From: Mangifera indica
Taxonomy: Eukaryota > Streptophyta > Magnoliopsida > Sapindales > Anacardiaceae
NCBI RefSeq assembly: GCF_011075055.1
Contig: NC_058146.1
Coordinates: forward strand, 4,774,001 to 4,838,000
Direction: 5' to 3'
DNA: 64,000 nt
Shown here: positions 43,686 to 55,400 of the stretch, piece by piece
How positions within the stretch are numbered: position 1 is the stretch's first letter
How the letters are laid out: each line of letters opens with the position of its first letter
Notes under the pieces: generated by a model
The model's input: the letters and a program-made list of their open reading frames with translations, nothing else
Database searches by the model: none
What the model was told of the DNA's origin: nothing
Made by a program: the position numbers and the translations under genes

Positions 43686-44109
43686 AATAAAATAGAGGCA
43701 TATGTAATTTACAATAAAGTGAAGCAGGGTTTGGCAAGGCACCTAGAGAAGCTATCTTTATAATATATTAATATGAGGAGATTATTGTGAAATTATGCAA
43801 GTAGACATGCATATAATTAGATAAGATACATACATACGGGAAAACTATATTAAGATATATATATATTTTTTTAATGAAGAATCTTATTTAAATTAGACTA
43901 TCATTTTAGAGTCAAACCATGTAAGAGGAGATTTGAACCCTGCTCTCGTGCTTGGAACCCTTGCTCTCATAATAGTATACTTTGCATGAATATCAAGTTT
44001 GTTGTGAGTGGGGTTGAGGGTTAGCTGATAGCTGTGGTGGGTGAACCAAAAAAGAAATGTTTTGCCCTTGCTTTTCAAGGCCTTGGCAGAATTTGGGGTA
44101 TGATTTTTA

Positions 44110-44490
44110 TTTTTTTATAAACTTTTCAAGGCAACTTGAACCAACTTGCTTTAGGCGAAGTCGAACTAAAGCTTAAGCTTGAAATCTATTTAGCTTATCA
44201 AGCTTGTGAGTCAAAAAATTTTAATTTAAATAAATTAAAACAACATCGTTATAACTAATACACATCAACATAACATTGTTTTGATCTTTTTTGTTCGGCT
44301 ATAGTATTAAACAGAGTTTAGTTTATTTCGGCTCCATATTGTAACCAAACTCAAACTCAACTCCCCTCAACACAAGCTAAGCTCAAACTGGTTTGAAGAG
44401 AACTCAGCAAGCTCAAGATCGGCTCCCCTCAAGTCAAGCCGAACTCAAGTTGGTCCGAACTCGAACTTGGCTTGACTTAAATCAAGCCCT
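44110..44490. repeat. dispersed repeat, CAAGCTCGAACTC family, copy 1
   Basis: Built from many copies of CTCAAG, GAACTCAA and CAAGCTNAA with a centre of AACATCGTTATAACTAATAC and CATTGTTTTGATC. The 58850-59230 sequence has the same parts in the opposite orientation (GATCAAAACAATGCTATTTT; CTCGAGTTTAAATTC). Non-coding. Confidence 0.55.
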
Positions 44491-44799
44491 AGAAGAGCAG
44501 TGCATCACCAGCTCCGATTCCACCAGTATCAGAGAAGAATGCATTTTTGCATTGCACAACAAACACAGAGAAGGCACCTCTGGTGCTTCAAACATACACA
44601 TTCATAATACAAAGAGGTTACTTTTAACAGAAGATACAACTGTCCTGAACCAAGAACACGCTAAAAGAGTCTAAATTGATTAAAAATAAAAAAGTCCGGA
44701 TACCCATTCACCGAAAAGCTGAAGTTCACGGATACAGCTACCAACAAAAACAAATTACACAGCTTAACCCAATTCAACCACAGATACCAGAGTCTCACC

Positions 44800-47700
44800 T
44801 CAAGAGGAGATGGCAATGTCATCCTTCCCATAGATACGCTGAAGTTCACGGGTGGCAGCTTGATATGAGGCTGAGAAGAAAAGCAGATTTGGTTGAGAGA
44901 ATACTTTCTTACATTATTAAGTAATGAGAGTCACTCTGATTCATCTAAACTTGAATCACTTGAAACAAACGAATGTTTTCGACCTTACCTTTCCAGATGA
45001 GGAAATTTTTCTGATTAATTATTGAACCAGTCACAGTTTGAATTACTTCAAATAGCTTCTCCTGAGGAGTACTCTTCAGCTCTTGCACAACTGCATATAT
45101 GGTCTTTCCATTCTCAAAGTATATGTGATTGTTGGGGTGTTTGGACTTGCAATTAGTGTGACGCTCAAACTCATAAGCATTCACAGCCTGCTTAATACAA
45201 TTTTAAGGTACTTAAACCGAATATGTATTGGTTAACATAAATGAAGCTGAAATGTACAGAGTTGCATACCTTGCTGAAGTTGCAGTCTTTGCAGCCGCAT
45301 AAATACCCAGTTCCTTTAATAGTTCCTTTAAGACTTTTCTGCCCAGAGAGTGAGTCAAACAATATCAAAAAGGGTAGCAGTGATATGCACATTCTTTCTA
45401 AATATGAAACAAATTTTAGCATAGGAAATAAAACGCACCTCTCTTGTCCAGGAGACATACTTGACAGGAACACCATCAAACATACCAGTTGATAGCAAAC
45501 TTTTGACATTTGAGGGGAAGCTGTTCACAGGTACCTTCTTAGCAGTCTTCGGCTCTTTATTTTTAGGTAGTATATCAGTTTTAGTATTTGAATTGGAAGA
45601 GCTATTGCCAACGGAATTCACATTTGACTCAACCAAATCATTCTGGCCCAGTTCTTCTGAAGCTGGAGCTGAGCTCTGAGTACTCATCAACAAATCATAG
45701 CCGCTAATGATATTCCCAGAGGGATTTGCCTCAGTTTCATCTTGAAAAACTCTGAAACATAACGGATGTGTCTCACCCTTATTGTAGTTGTGGTCCATGG
45801 ACAGAACTCCAGAATCCCCTTTGTTTTGAGTGGAATCCACAGATGTGATGTTGGAATCTGGCTTGTCATACGTTGTAGCAATTGCCATGATATTATCAGT
45901 TCCCTCACTGTAGGAAGAATTTATTGAAATGAAATTCTCATTTGTGTTATCATGGTTGTGGCCCATTGAAATAAAATTCCCATGCTCTTTGTTATAGGAG
46001 GAATCCATTGATATGACATGGCTACCTCCCTTTTCAGAAGGCTGACTGCTGGATAAAAAATTGCTGTCCCCTTTGTCAAAGGTCTGACCTGTTGATAACA
46101 TACTCTCATTTCTCTTGGGATAATTGTAACCCATTGATATGAAATTCTCATCTCCCTTGTTCAAGCTGTCAAAAATGGTGTCGACCTTATTAAGGGTGTG
46201 GCCCATTGATATGGTATTCTCATCTGAATTATTGTTAATTGGACCCAATGATATAGTGCTGCTATCAATCTTATGATAGGTAGAACCCATTGAAATTCTG
46301 CAATCATCTCCCCTACTATAGGAGTGCCCAATGGGTGCTGATGAGCCATTGCCATAGTCCCTAACTTGATTGACTCTAACCTTTCTGATTCCACCAACAC
46401 TGAAACCTGAAGGGTCTTCAACAAAATGAGACATAGACAAACCCCTTGATGAATTATTATAGTGATCCTGAAAATCCTTTCTTCCCATATTTGAACTTCC
46501 ACCATTAACAGAAGGAATATTCATATCAACCAGATTGACAGTCTGTACAGGCTCCGATCCAAATAGGCGTTCAGGGAATTTCCCCGTGACTGACTGAAAA
46601 CTAGAAGTGTTATGCCATGGAGAAACATACATATGTGGAATCTCCAAAATTGTTCTGCTGTTAACAGCATCTACTGCTTGCTTCTTGTTACTGAATAGCT
46701 CTGGTGTGGTAGCATCCATGTACCACTGATGACCACGCTTAGCTTCAGTTCTAGCGGAATTATCAAAGCCCATCTCTGCATCAGTTAGACACCCAGCATC
46801 TCTTGGCATCCAAAGGCCTTTGTGCTGGAAAGACTGCCACGAAGAAACTGTAAGAAAATTTGATTGACTGGAAGTCACAATATTAACTAACAACAGTGGC
46901 AAACAAATAAGAAGCTGGTTATGCCACAAAATTATAATTAAAAGAATAATATAATCTAAGAAGTAATGGAGGAAACACAAAAGAAAAAAGAAGAAAATAA
47001 TACACATTAAGAAAAGAAGAAAAACGCCATATATTTTGAGAAATACTAATTGATATTTATTTTATGAAACATAAGGTATTAATACATTCGGTATATCTTT
47101 TTTTTTTTTCCCTCTTGGCTCTTGCACCTTCTTGCACATTCTACATTTGATAGAAGCCTCAGTAATCTCTAAGAGTTTACAAACATTTGTATCACAACAA
47201 TTGAATATTAATCATAAGTATATCTTAATGAGGCTAAAAATTCTCATAAAGAATATCTCTCCATAAAATGGAGAGATGATAATTCACTGGAATTCCTAAA
47301 GCTAATTGTCTTCAAAATCTCGTGTGTCTAGATATTTGGCAGCCCAATATCAGAACCATATTACCATATCACTCAGTAAATTTTCTCCCAACATGTTATA
47401 CCAAAATGGAACCATACTAACAAATAACAATGACCTAATACAAATGCAATGAAACTTAATAACCACCCACCATCTAGGAGCTTATAGTCACGTGTTAAAC
47501 CTTGTGCCTCAAAACTATTCATCTACAAAATCTCCCGCATTTACACTTTTGGCAGCTCATTATTAGACCCATATTACAATATCACCCACAATATTATTTC
47601 TCCAAACTTCTTATACCAAAAAGAAACTATACTGACAACAATTACCTAATACATATACAATGAAACTAAATAATCATCCACAAATTTAGCAGCTTATAGT

Positions 47701-48244
47701 CACTTGCTAAACCTTGTGCCTGCAATTCTAAAGTAATGAACTTACAAAATAATTAAAACAAATTCAATCACCATAATTACATGTTTTAGATTAAACAGAA
47801 ACTTTATTACCTTAGTATCCACAAACAATCTCAGATTAAATCCAAAAACATCGACCAGTACAAAAAACAATTATGAATTACCTAAACAAATGCAATGAAA
47901 CTTAATAATCATCCACCAATCTCATATTAAAGTTCCATTTCTTTCAAGCTTTAGATTGAACATAACCCTGATTAACTTTTCTTAAAATTCATATCCAAAC
48001 ACAATCTCAGAATAAATCTGAAAACTTTGACCAGTCAGAACATTATTATTAAAATTACATGGAATAGTTACTTATCATTTACAATGCTGCACAACAACAA
48101 AATCTCAAACATAGCATACACATTAAACAACAATCAAACAGACACAAAAGATAATGTCATAATCATTCAAAAATTTACGAAAGAAACGGAAACTTTCAAT
48201 TCTCAATATAGCATTTGCATGCAAAAGCTCTCAAAGCCTACCAT
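44800..48244 (-). CDS. Protein with tandem ISMG-type repeats and C-terminal TIFY-binding-type domain
   Basis: Proposed exons on the minus strand: 48244-48242 (ATG only), 46833-45439, 45338-45270, 45187-44989, 44870-44800, giving 578 residues in frame. The N-terminal part (SFQHKGLWMPRDAGCLTDAE, KRGHQWYMD) looks like a conserved plant family. Residues about 170-380 hold some 12 degenerate repeats of about 17-18 residues with consensus GDxNFISMGxxYxKG. The C-terminus GTIKGTGYLCGCKDCNFSK, AVNAYEFERHTNCKSKHP and NGKTIYAVVQEL matches the Tify-domain-binding domain (TDBD) found in nuclear proteins, suggesting interaction with TIFY/JAZ-like partners; this is inference. The ATG-only first exon rests on a good ATG|gtaggc donor at 48241 and acceptor gtggcag at 46834. 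If it is wrong, translation would start at the Met of WMPRD. Confidence 0.8.
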
Positions 48245-49227
48245 CTCCGCTGCTGCAACTCAACTACTCAACTGCTTCAAAACCCGCACAATCTTAATCC
48301 TTATACTATACCGTTTTGTCTAATCATCCGCTGCCACCAAAATCTGACAAAAATACAATTAAGAAAAACAAATAAACAAGGACGAAAACCTAACATTTCA
48401 TTTAAATCAACAAAATTATTAAAAAAAAAATTCAAACCTCAATTTAAACAACATGCAGTTTATGCTTCAAGGAGAGAAACGACACCTGGTTGTAAAGACA
48501 TAAACATTAACTATAATTCAAAAATCCATCTACATAAACATGCACAAACACACCTTCAAACAGTGATCAATGAAGGAATTTTATCTTGTTTAAAGAAAAA
48601 CTAGGTCCACTAAGACTTTTCGGATTGATCGCCGGAGATGATTTCCTGCGCCGGAAAGTTTTTTTAAACTTTAATTTCTTATTCAGTTTATTATTTTCAG
48701 GGGTACAGGGAACTTGGGGAGTGACTTGAGTAAGAAATGCTAGCTCAGAAGAGGAGAGTTCGGATTTTTACTATGAGGAGAGAAAGATATTGTACAGCAT
48801 CTCTGGGAAAATTATTTATTCCCAGTTTCATCGAGATCGTTCAATTCGATTCGATTGTGATTCTGAGGGAATCCTGACCGTTGAAAGTGGTTACTGTATT
48901 TCAAGGAATTTTGTAATGGAATTCAAAGAAGTCAAGTTTTGTAATGATACTATACAATGTGTGGATTCCACGTGGATGAACTCATAGGTTTACACGTGCG
49001 ACGTACTAGGTTGCTTGCATCACCGGAGAGCTATTATTTGTACCGTGAAAAGGGATGTTAAGTGCTTGATTGCAAGCCAATGATCGCCACGTCATAATTC
49101 AAGGGGCTTAGGAAAAGTATTACACATACGTGATTATAACCCTGTAATTATTTTAAATCGGACCGAGAAGTCTGAAAATGTTCTTATCCTAGAAATAAGG
49201 ATTAATTTTCATTAATATTATTTCAAA
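48245..49227. other. leader and promoter of the TIFY-binding-domain gene
   Basis: A GC-richer patch near 48600-48660 (minus strand CTTTCCGGCGCAGG) is likely part of the leader. The 48790-48987 ORF has no family resemblance and lies in promoter DNA. No other feature. Confidence 0.4.
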
Positions 49228-50136
49228 AGCCTATAGACTATTTCCCACCGAAGATTGGTAGAAAGACAAAAATACATTTACAGGAATTTAAAATTTTAAA
49301 TATTTATTTAAAGTTAGTTCACTTTTATATATCTAAAGATTTTTTATTAAAGTTAGAAATAAAATTATTATTTTATCAATAATATTAAAATAAATAAAAT
49401 TATATCTTATTTATTCCTCTTGATTTGAAAAAATAATAATTTTTTTAAAATTAAATTTTAAAAAATTCACTTTTCTTTCGAGGGTTTGATATCTTAAAAT
49501 CTAACCACTTTTTTTAGTGAACAGTAGTTTTCCTCTTCGACATTTCTCCTCTAAAGGAAAAAACTTTCGTTTTGATGACGAATGTCCTCCTTTGTCATCC
49601 CTAGGTTTGGCTTGAAGTTGTTGTTCGTTGTCCTTAGGAGAAAAGAGAGACGAAAATGGAGATGGTGGGCTGGTCTGAGTTGGAAACCGATAATCGTGGG
49701 TAGGCGAATAGTGGTTTCCTTGTTCCACATTTCTCCCATAAAGGAAAAAACTTTCATTTCGATGACGAATGTCCTCCTTTGTCATCCTTAGATTTGGGGT
49801 AAAGTTGTCGTTCGTTGTCCTTAGGAGAAGGGAGACGAAAATGGAGATGGTGGGCTGGTCTAAGTTGGAAACCGACAATCGCAAGTAAGCGAAGAGATGA
49901 AGAAAAAAACTTAAGGATTTTAGAGGAGTAAATTTTCAAAGTTAAGATTTGAGATAAAATATCAATTTTTAAAACTTAAAAAATATATATATATTTTTTA
50001 ATATTATTATTAGAATGATGGTTTATTTTTATATTTAACAAAAATTTAAAGATGAGTAAGTATTTAAATTTTCAAACTCTGACAAATATAGTTTTGCCCT
50101 TTCACCAAACCTTAGATTGGAAATAGTCGTTGGGCC
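49228..50136. mobile_element. non-autonomous Mutator-like element 4 (909 bp) with perfect 9-bp duplication
   Basis: Left end AGCCTATAGACTATTTCCCA; right end GGAAATAGTCGTTGGGCC, its inverted counterpart. It is flanked by the perfect 9-bp direct repeat TATTTCAAA (49219-49227 and 50137-50145). Mirrored subterminal phrases are ACTTTTATATATCTAAAGAT-like left and AAAGATGAGTAAGTATTTAA right. The interior is a 185-bp tandem duplication (49522-49893), different from elements 1-3. Apparent ORFs on both strands in the duplication have no known relative. Confidence 0.85.
49522..49893. repeat. 185-bp tandem duplication inside Mutator-like element 4
   Basis: Two head-to-tail units (about 49522-49707 and 49708-49893) share ACGAATGTCCTCCTTTGTCA, GTTCGTTGTCCTTAGGAGAA and GGAGATGGTGGGCTGGTCT. 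They differ at scattered bases, so the duplication is not recent. Confidence 0.9.
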
Positions 50137-51848
50137 TATTTCAAAATCATTATTTATTATCATTATCAATTTCATTAAATTAAGCAGAATTTGTTTGCTT
50201 TTATAAATTCAAGCTTTAATAGCTTTGTGTCTGAGTTGGTGGAAACTTGAGTGTGACAACAAATGACTCCACATTTTGTAAATAAAATACCAATTTTAAC
50301 CACTCTTCATTTATGGTGAGAAAAATTATGGTAATAATATGCTCAACAAGTTTAATGGACTAATATTCAATCTTGGCCATTAATTTTATTTCCATCTCCA
50401 TAACATCATGCATCATCCTTATGTAATATTACGAAGTGCGCTCAGTAAATCGATGTTTTAGGTATGTGTAAAGATGCAATTTTAAAAAACCCCATGATTT
50501 TTATTAAAGAAATTATAATTTCTCTCTAATTTAATTTGAATTATTTAATGGGGAATCTAAAATTGAGTGCCCAATAAGAACGAACACCAGAGAGCTATAG
50601 CGTCTGATTTAAAGCCTTTTGGACTCAAATTTTGGGCCCTTCCAACTTCTTTGCCATGGGCTTACAAGGGAAAAAGAGACTGAAATATATGAGATTTTCC
50701 CTAATTATCATAATACGATTTACTTAATAAGAAAGTGATTAGTTCTTAATTACAGGTACTTATCTCTAAAATTAAATTTTTTTTTAATATTTATTTATAT
50801 TACAATATACAAATGGATACCATTTATAAATCCAATAGCCTAATTTCTTCAAGTCATAAATATTGATGAGGAAGTTTTCTTTTTCCTCCTCCACAAAGTC
50901 TAGTATCAAATTTTTATAGAGTGGTATTTAGTAAAACTAATAAATGGAAGAACATTATGAAGTAATGACTTCATAACTCTATTTGGTTTCAAACATAACA
51001 ACTATATCATTCCCAAAACAAGATGAGTGGTGTTATGCGTATCAACCTTTTGATATATAAATATATATACATATAATATATTATCATACGATTAGATGTT
51101 ACTTTATTTTTAATTAAAAATAATTAAATCACTTAATGACATATATTAAGTGTACACATAATTTTATAGAAACATAATTACCCATTTTTGAGTATACATA
51201 TGATATTTGAGCAATGTTATGTGTACTTATTTTATGTACAAAAATAAATACATACTTATATGTGTCATTATATGATTGAATATTATTTTATCTTTAATTT
51301 AAAATTATTTAATTATTTGATGATATATATAAGTGTGTATTCATTTGAGTATTCAAAGTGGATATATATAATTTTATTGTTTACTTTTAATTCAAAATTT
51401 TTTAAGTATTTGATAAAATATATTGAATGTGTATTTATTTATATAGTTTAAATAGATATATATGGTTTGATTGATTATTATAAAGTATTTAATTGATTGT
51501 GAAAATTTGGGTCGATGTTTTTGTTTTTCAAGATCATCATAATTGATGGGAACATGAATCCCACAAACAAATATTAAGCTCATCACCCGCTCGTGCAGTG
51601 TTCCCCACTTCTCATGAACAACTCCTATTGACCTCAGCCTTTCATCATCATCACATAATAAATCCAATATATTGAAGCTAAATAATTTCATCGATATCAT
51701 CTTCTTCTCTATTAATGTTTCTGTAAAAATATTATCAATGAACAAATATATATATATATATCATCACCAAAGGTAACCCGAAAAGGAAAAGCAAAAACAA
51801 AACAAAACAAAGAGAAAATTCTATATCGTTGTAAGGCTTCTGAACAAT
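50137..51848. other. intergenic region downstream of the C2H2 gene
   Basis: AT-rich DNA with at least two M1 MITE copies (51023-51470). A minus-strand ORF at 51392-51745 overlaps MITE sequence and has no family match. The C2H2 gene 3' UTR probably occupies about 51700-51848. Confidence 0.4.
51023..51470. mobile_element. MITE family M1, copies C, D and a partial E in tandem
   Basis: Copy C starts near 51023 (GGTGTTATGCGTATCAA). Copy D at about 51209-51382 starts GAGCAATGTTATGTGTACTT, contains TATGTGTCATTATATGATTG and ends AATTTTATTG. A partial third copy follows to about 51470 (TTGAATGTGTATTTATTTAT). Repeated head-to-tail insertion of one family is unusual. Confidence 0.6.
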
Positions 51849-52355
51849 TTACAAGAAGCAATTAACCATGGGAACAGATTTGTTACCAAGTTTAAACAGC
51901 TCCAAATCATTCTCATGTGGAGTCAAGTTTAAGTCCAAGCACAAAACCCTGCTGCTATTAGCTTTCTTCACTTCACCACTGAAACTCAAAGCCGGCTGCA
52001 GATTCTCATTATTCAACCCACCGGCTCTGTGTCTCCTCATGTGACCGCCCAAGGCTTGGCCGATGGTGAACTCGAGCCCGCATATGGAGCACTCGTGCGT
52101 TTTGGGTTTAACCGGCGACTGGCTCTCGAGGTTTCCCTCCATCAATCTCGGCTTCTTGTGGCTCGCCCGGTGGCCTCCCAGCGCTTGAAACGACGGGAAC
52201 TGCCGGTTGCAGGTCTTGCACTCGAAGACACGGCTTGTGGTTGAAGGCATGCTGTTAACCATGGCTTCCAAATCGCGTCCGTGTGAGAGAAACATCAAGC
52301 AGTTGGCCATGGTTAAGCTATCGACCTCTGTTGAATCTCGAAAAGCCCTCTTCAT
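51849..52355 (-). CDS. C2H2 zinc-finger repressor, ZAT11/ZAT12-type
   Basis: Intronless, 168 residues, typical of plant C1-2i stress-responsive zinc-finger factors. It has two Q-type fingers, each with the plant QALGGH motif: CKTCNRQFPSFQALGGHRAS with following H (about residues 46-66), and CSICGLEFTIGQALGGHMRR with following H (about 90-111). The C-terminal EAR repression motif LDLNLTP (about residues 140-146) recruits TOPLESS-type co-repressors. The N-terminus MKRAFRD and TMANCLMFLSHG matches the L-box region of ZAT proteins. It probably represses transcription during oxidative or abiotic stress, by family knowledge. A TATA box lies about 70 bp upstream. LTPHENDLE makes ZAT11 the closest match I recall. 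Confidence 0.95.
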   Translation of the reverse strand: MKRAFRDSTEVDSLTMANCLMFLSHGRDLEAMVNSMPSTTSRVFECKTCNRQFPSFQALGGHRASHKKPRLMEGNLESQSPVKPKTHECSICGLEFTIGQALGGHMRRHRAGGLNNENLQPALSFSGEVKKANSSRVLCLDLNLTPHENDLELFKLGNKSVPMVNCFL

Positions 52356-52424
52356 CGTGTGAAACGACTACGTTTTAGCGTGGAATTCGGGTGCAATGAA
52401 TCGGTTTATGCGCATGCAGGGTTT

Positions 52425-52433
52425 GTATATATA
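52425..52433 (-). promoter_or_regulatory. TATA box of the ZAT-type gene
   Basis: Minus strand reads TATATATAC at 52425-52433, 70-78 bp upstream of the ATG, implying a leader of about 40 bases. Confidence 0.6.
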
Positions 52434-55400
52434 GGTTGGTTTAAGTTTGTTGGGACTGGGGGGCATTGACTTTTTTTTGTTGACTACTTAGAATGACGTT
52501 TGTACCCTTATTTTTCTTCTGGTATAAGTAAGTTAGTATATAGAGCTTTTCGGAAATAAAATATTACCCGAAGAGATTGAGTGTGAAAAGAGACCGCATA
52601 TAACACGTCAGCATGACCTATTGAACGAACCAACATAGAAGAACGGGTTCATATCTAAGAGAAAAACAAAATCGGTTATGTTCTCAAATATTAATTAGAT
52701 ATTAAATAATCAACTTTGAAGAAAACATAATTCCAGTCAAAGGTTAAAATCGAGATTAAAAAAAATATCAAAATTAGGGTTCATGTGAATCACGGGAAAT
52801 TGAGAGTGAATATTAGCAGTACAATTACGACTCATTTATCGAAATAGCATGTTAAGTTTAATTATTTGACTAAAGAGACCATGAGGCTTTGTGGGATTTC
52901 AAATTTAATTTTGAATAAATTGAGGGTTTCATGTGCAAAGGGATATCTTAACTTGACTTAAAATTTTTAGTGTCCACGTACCATAACTTATTTCTTATAA
53001 AAAAAAAAAAAAGAACTATTTCATATACCATGACTCAAAATTGTATAATCAGATATATTATATCACATATGATAGAAGAAAATCTTTATTGTAACATCGT
53101 TAACACTCTATTAAAACACTTTTTTAAAGTCTTCAATAACATAATGGTGAATATAGACTCTCAAACAGCGTATCAAACCATATTAATTTTTTATTTTTGC
53201 ATTTAATCCATACATGCATTCTCAATTATTCCCACTATAGTTGATAACAAAATTACACAACTAATCTAACCTTTGTTATCATAGCTGCATTATGCAAGAT
53301 TTAGAATTATGAACATCAATTAGCGATGAGATACTGCATAAATTAATAGTTTGACATTAGAAGGAGGACTCTACCCAAAATGCCAACATATAATCAATAT
53401 TCTCCTATATATAGAGAACAAATAAAACTCAAATCTTTCAATCCTTGATAGAGTATCCTTTCGAAGATTCTCCACACAAAGTTGATCAGGAAAACCTCAA
53501 ACAGTTGTATTTCTAAAATCTGTTGATACAACATATAAATAGGTTATATTGTAAAGATATCAAAACAAAAAAAAAAAAGTAAACCAATTGTACCAGCAGA
53601 CATATGAGATCACACAAGATAGACAAAGACATTTTTCAAAAGATCCAACTATCATTCTTAGACATCTTCTTACAATCAAGTCTTTAAGATGATTGTGGAT
53701 ATAAGTTTTCGAATAACATATTTAATCATATCATGTATTCAATTCACTTACGCATTCTCGATCATTTATATTATAATCGTTACTATTACAACCATCTTAT
53801 GTGGATATTAAGATCGCGTACATCAGATGGTAATTAGAATTCGCATCAACAAGTTTCCATCTCCTTACAAAATGGGAAAGCAATTTATTATTAATGGAAT
53901 AAATCAAAACTACGAAAGACCAACTTGACTAAGTACCAATCTTAGCAAAATTAATTACCAATTAATCAAGTTTAAATTTAATTATTCTACTTAAAAAAAC
54001 TACACTAATTAATACTTATCAAAGTCAGACTCATTTTGTCATTGTTTGCCAACCCCATAAGAAAACTGCAGGAGTAGTTTCCAAATCGCAGTGCCGTGCA
54101 GTTCAATACATTATAAATTATTCTACAAAGTCGTCATATAATATATGGTTCCCTAATACCCATGTTAATATGAAATCAATATAATTAATCATATACATTT
54201 GTCACATTAAGAAATGTAATTTATTAAATTTTTTGGTAGTTGGAGACTAAATTGTTTACTCTAGTTATAACATAATCCTTGTGTTTCACAAGTTTGTTTG
54301 GGCCAATAAGAACTGGAATGAAGTTCTCAGTATAATTTTCTTAATTTTTTTATTTATTAATAATTTCAGTACGTCGAAGGAGTGTTTTTGACCAATTACT
54401 GTACTATTATTTTAAAAATATATGGCCATAAAATATTACAAAGTATTGTTCAACACTTCACTTGTGGAATGAAATCACATTATTTATATAGATTAATAGA
54501 TACCGTACGATCTCTTCTCAATTATTATGGGAAAAAAGAATTGAAGGTTTGATTTATCTGATTGCAGAAGTAGAAAGTTGTTTGATTGTTGATTGTGCAA
54601 CAAGTGAAGTTGATATTATTTTATTGAGGTTTATAACATTTTCACCCCTAAGATTCGGCACAAAAACTTTTCTTTTTTCACAATTGAGAAACTAACATTA
54701 CCGCCCTCTCGTGATGTTTCCATAGGTTTAGTAGTATAATTCATTGAATAAAAAGTATATTTTGAATAAAAGTTTATTATTAATCAAATTATTGGTAATT
54801 TTAACAAACAATTTGAAGCTTTGAACAAATATGTATCATGTAATTAGAGATGGTAATTCGATTTGCAGAATTAGATCTTCAGTTTGCCTCTCTCTAAATG
54901 GAAATAAGGGATGATTAAAATTCTAACAGTTAAAGATGAGGTAGAGATTGAGATAAATATATTTTGACTTGTCCCCTTTTCAGTTTGTCCCCTCTTGATT
55001 CATTCCAGGCCTTACATATTTCCTAAATCATGATATATTATACTATTTTTAGAAATTTTGAATTATCATAAATATGTTTTGACATTTAATAAATATTCCG
55101 TTATTTTATTAGCAGGGGTGGGAATGGAAAATGTGAAAAAATTTTCTCTGCGATGATAGAAAGGGGACAAGAATACTCTATCATTCTGTAACAGAGACAA
55201 AGATTAAAATATTCAACTCTTATATGTTTCATTATCATTTGTACATGTATTTCTGAAATCTTGAAAAAAGATTTGTTGTTAGACCAAGGTGGTTAACTAT
55301 ATTTTTTAAATATTAATTTTCCCTTTTCATGACTAATAGAACCCCAACTTAGGGGTGTCAAAGTTAGTTTTTGACAATTTAAGGGAGTAAATTTTGCACC

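Larger units (their letters stand above)
42965..44799. other. convergent 3' flanks of OGDH and the TIFY-binding-domain gene
   Basis: OGDH 3' UTR runs to about 43230. Beyond it lie AT-rich DNA, a hairpin-capable patch (43588-43685), and a CAAGCTCGAACTC-type repeat (44110-44490). No gene. Confidence 0.4.

Noticed and set aside
48790..48987. 65-residue plus-strand ORF
   Set aside because: Upstream of the TIFY-binding-domain gene on the opposite strand, with no recognisable domain and no splice support.
49501..49939. ORFs on the minus strand in the 49.5-49.9 kb region
   Set aside because: They lie wholly within a tandem duplication inside a non-autonomous transposon. Noted as possible captured sequence but not called as a gene.
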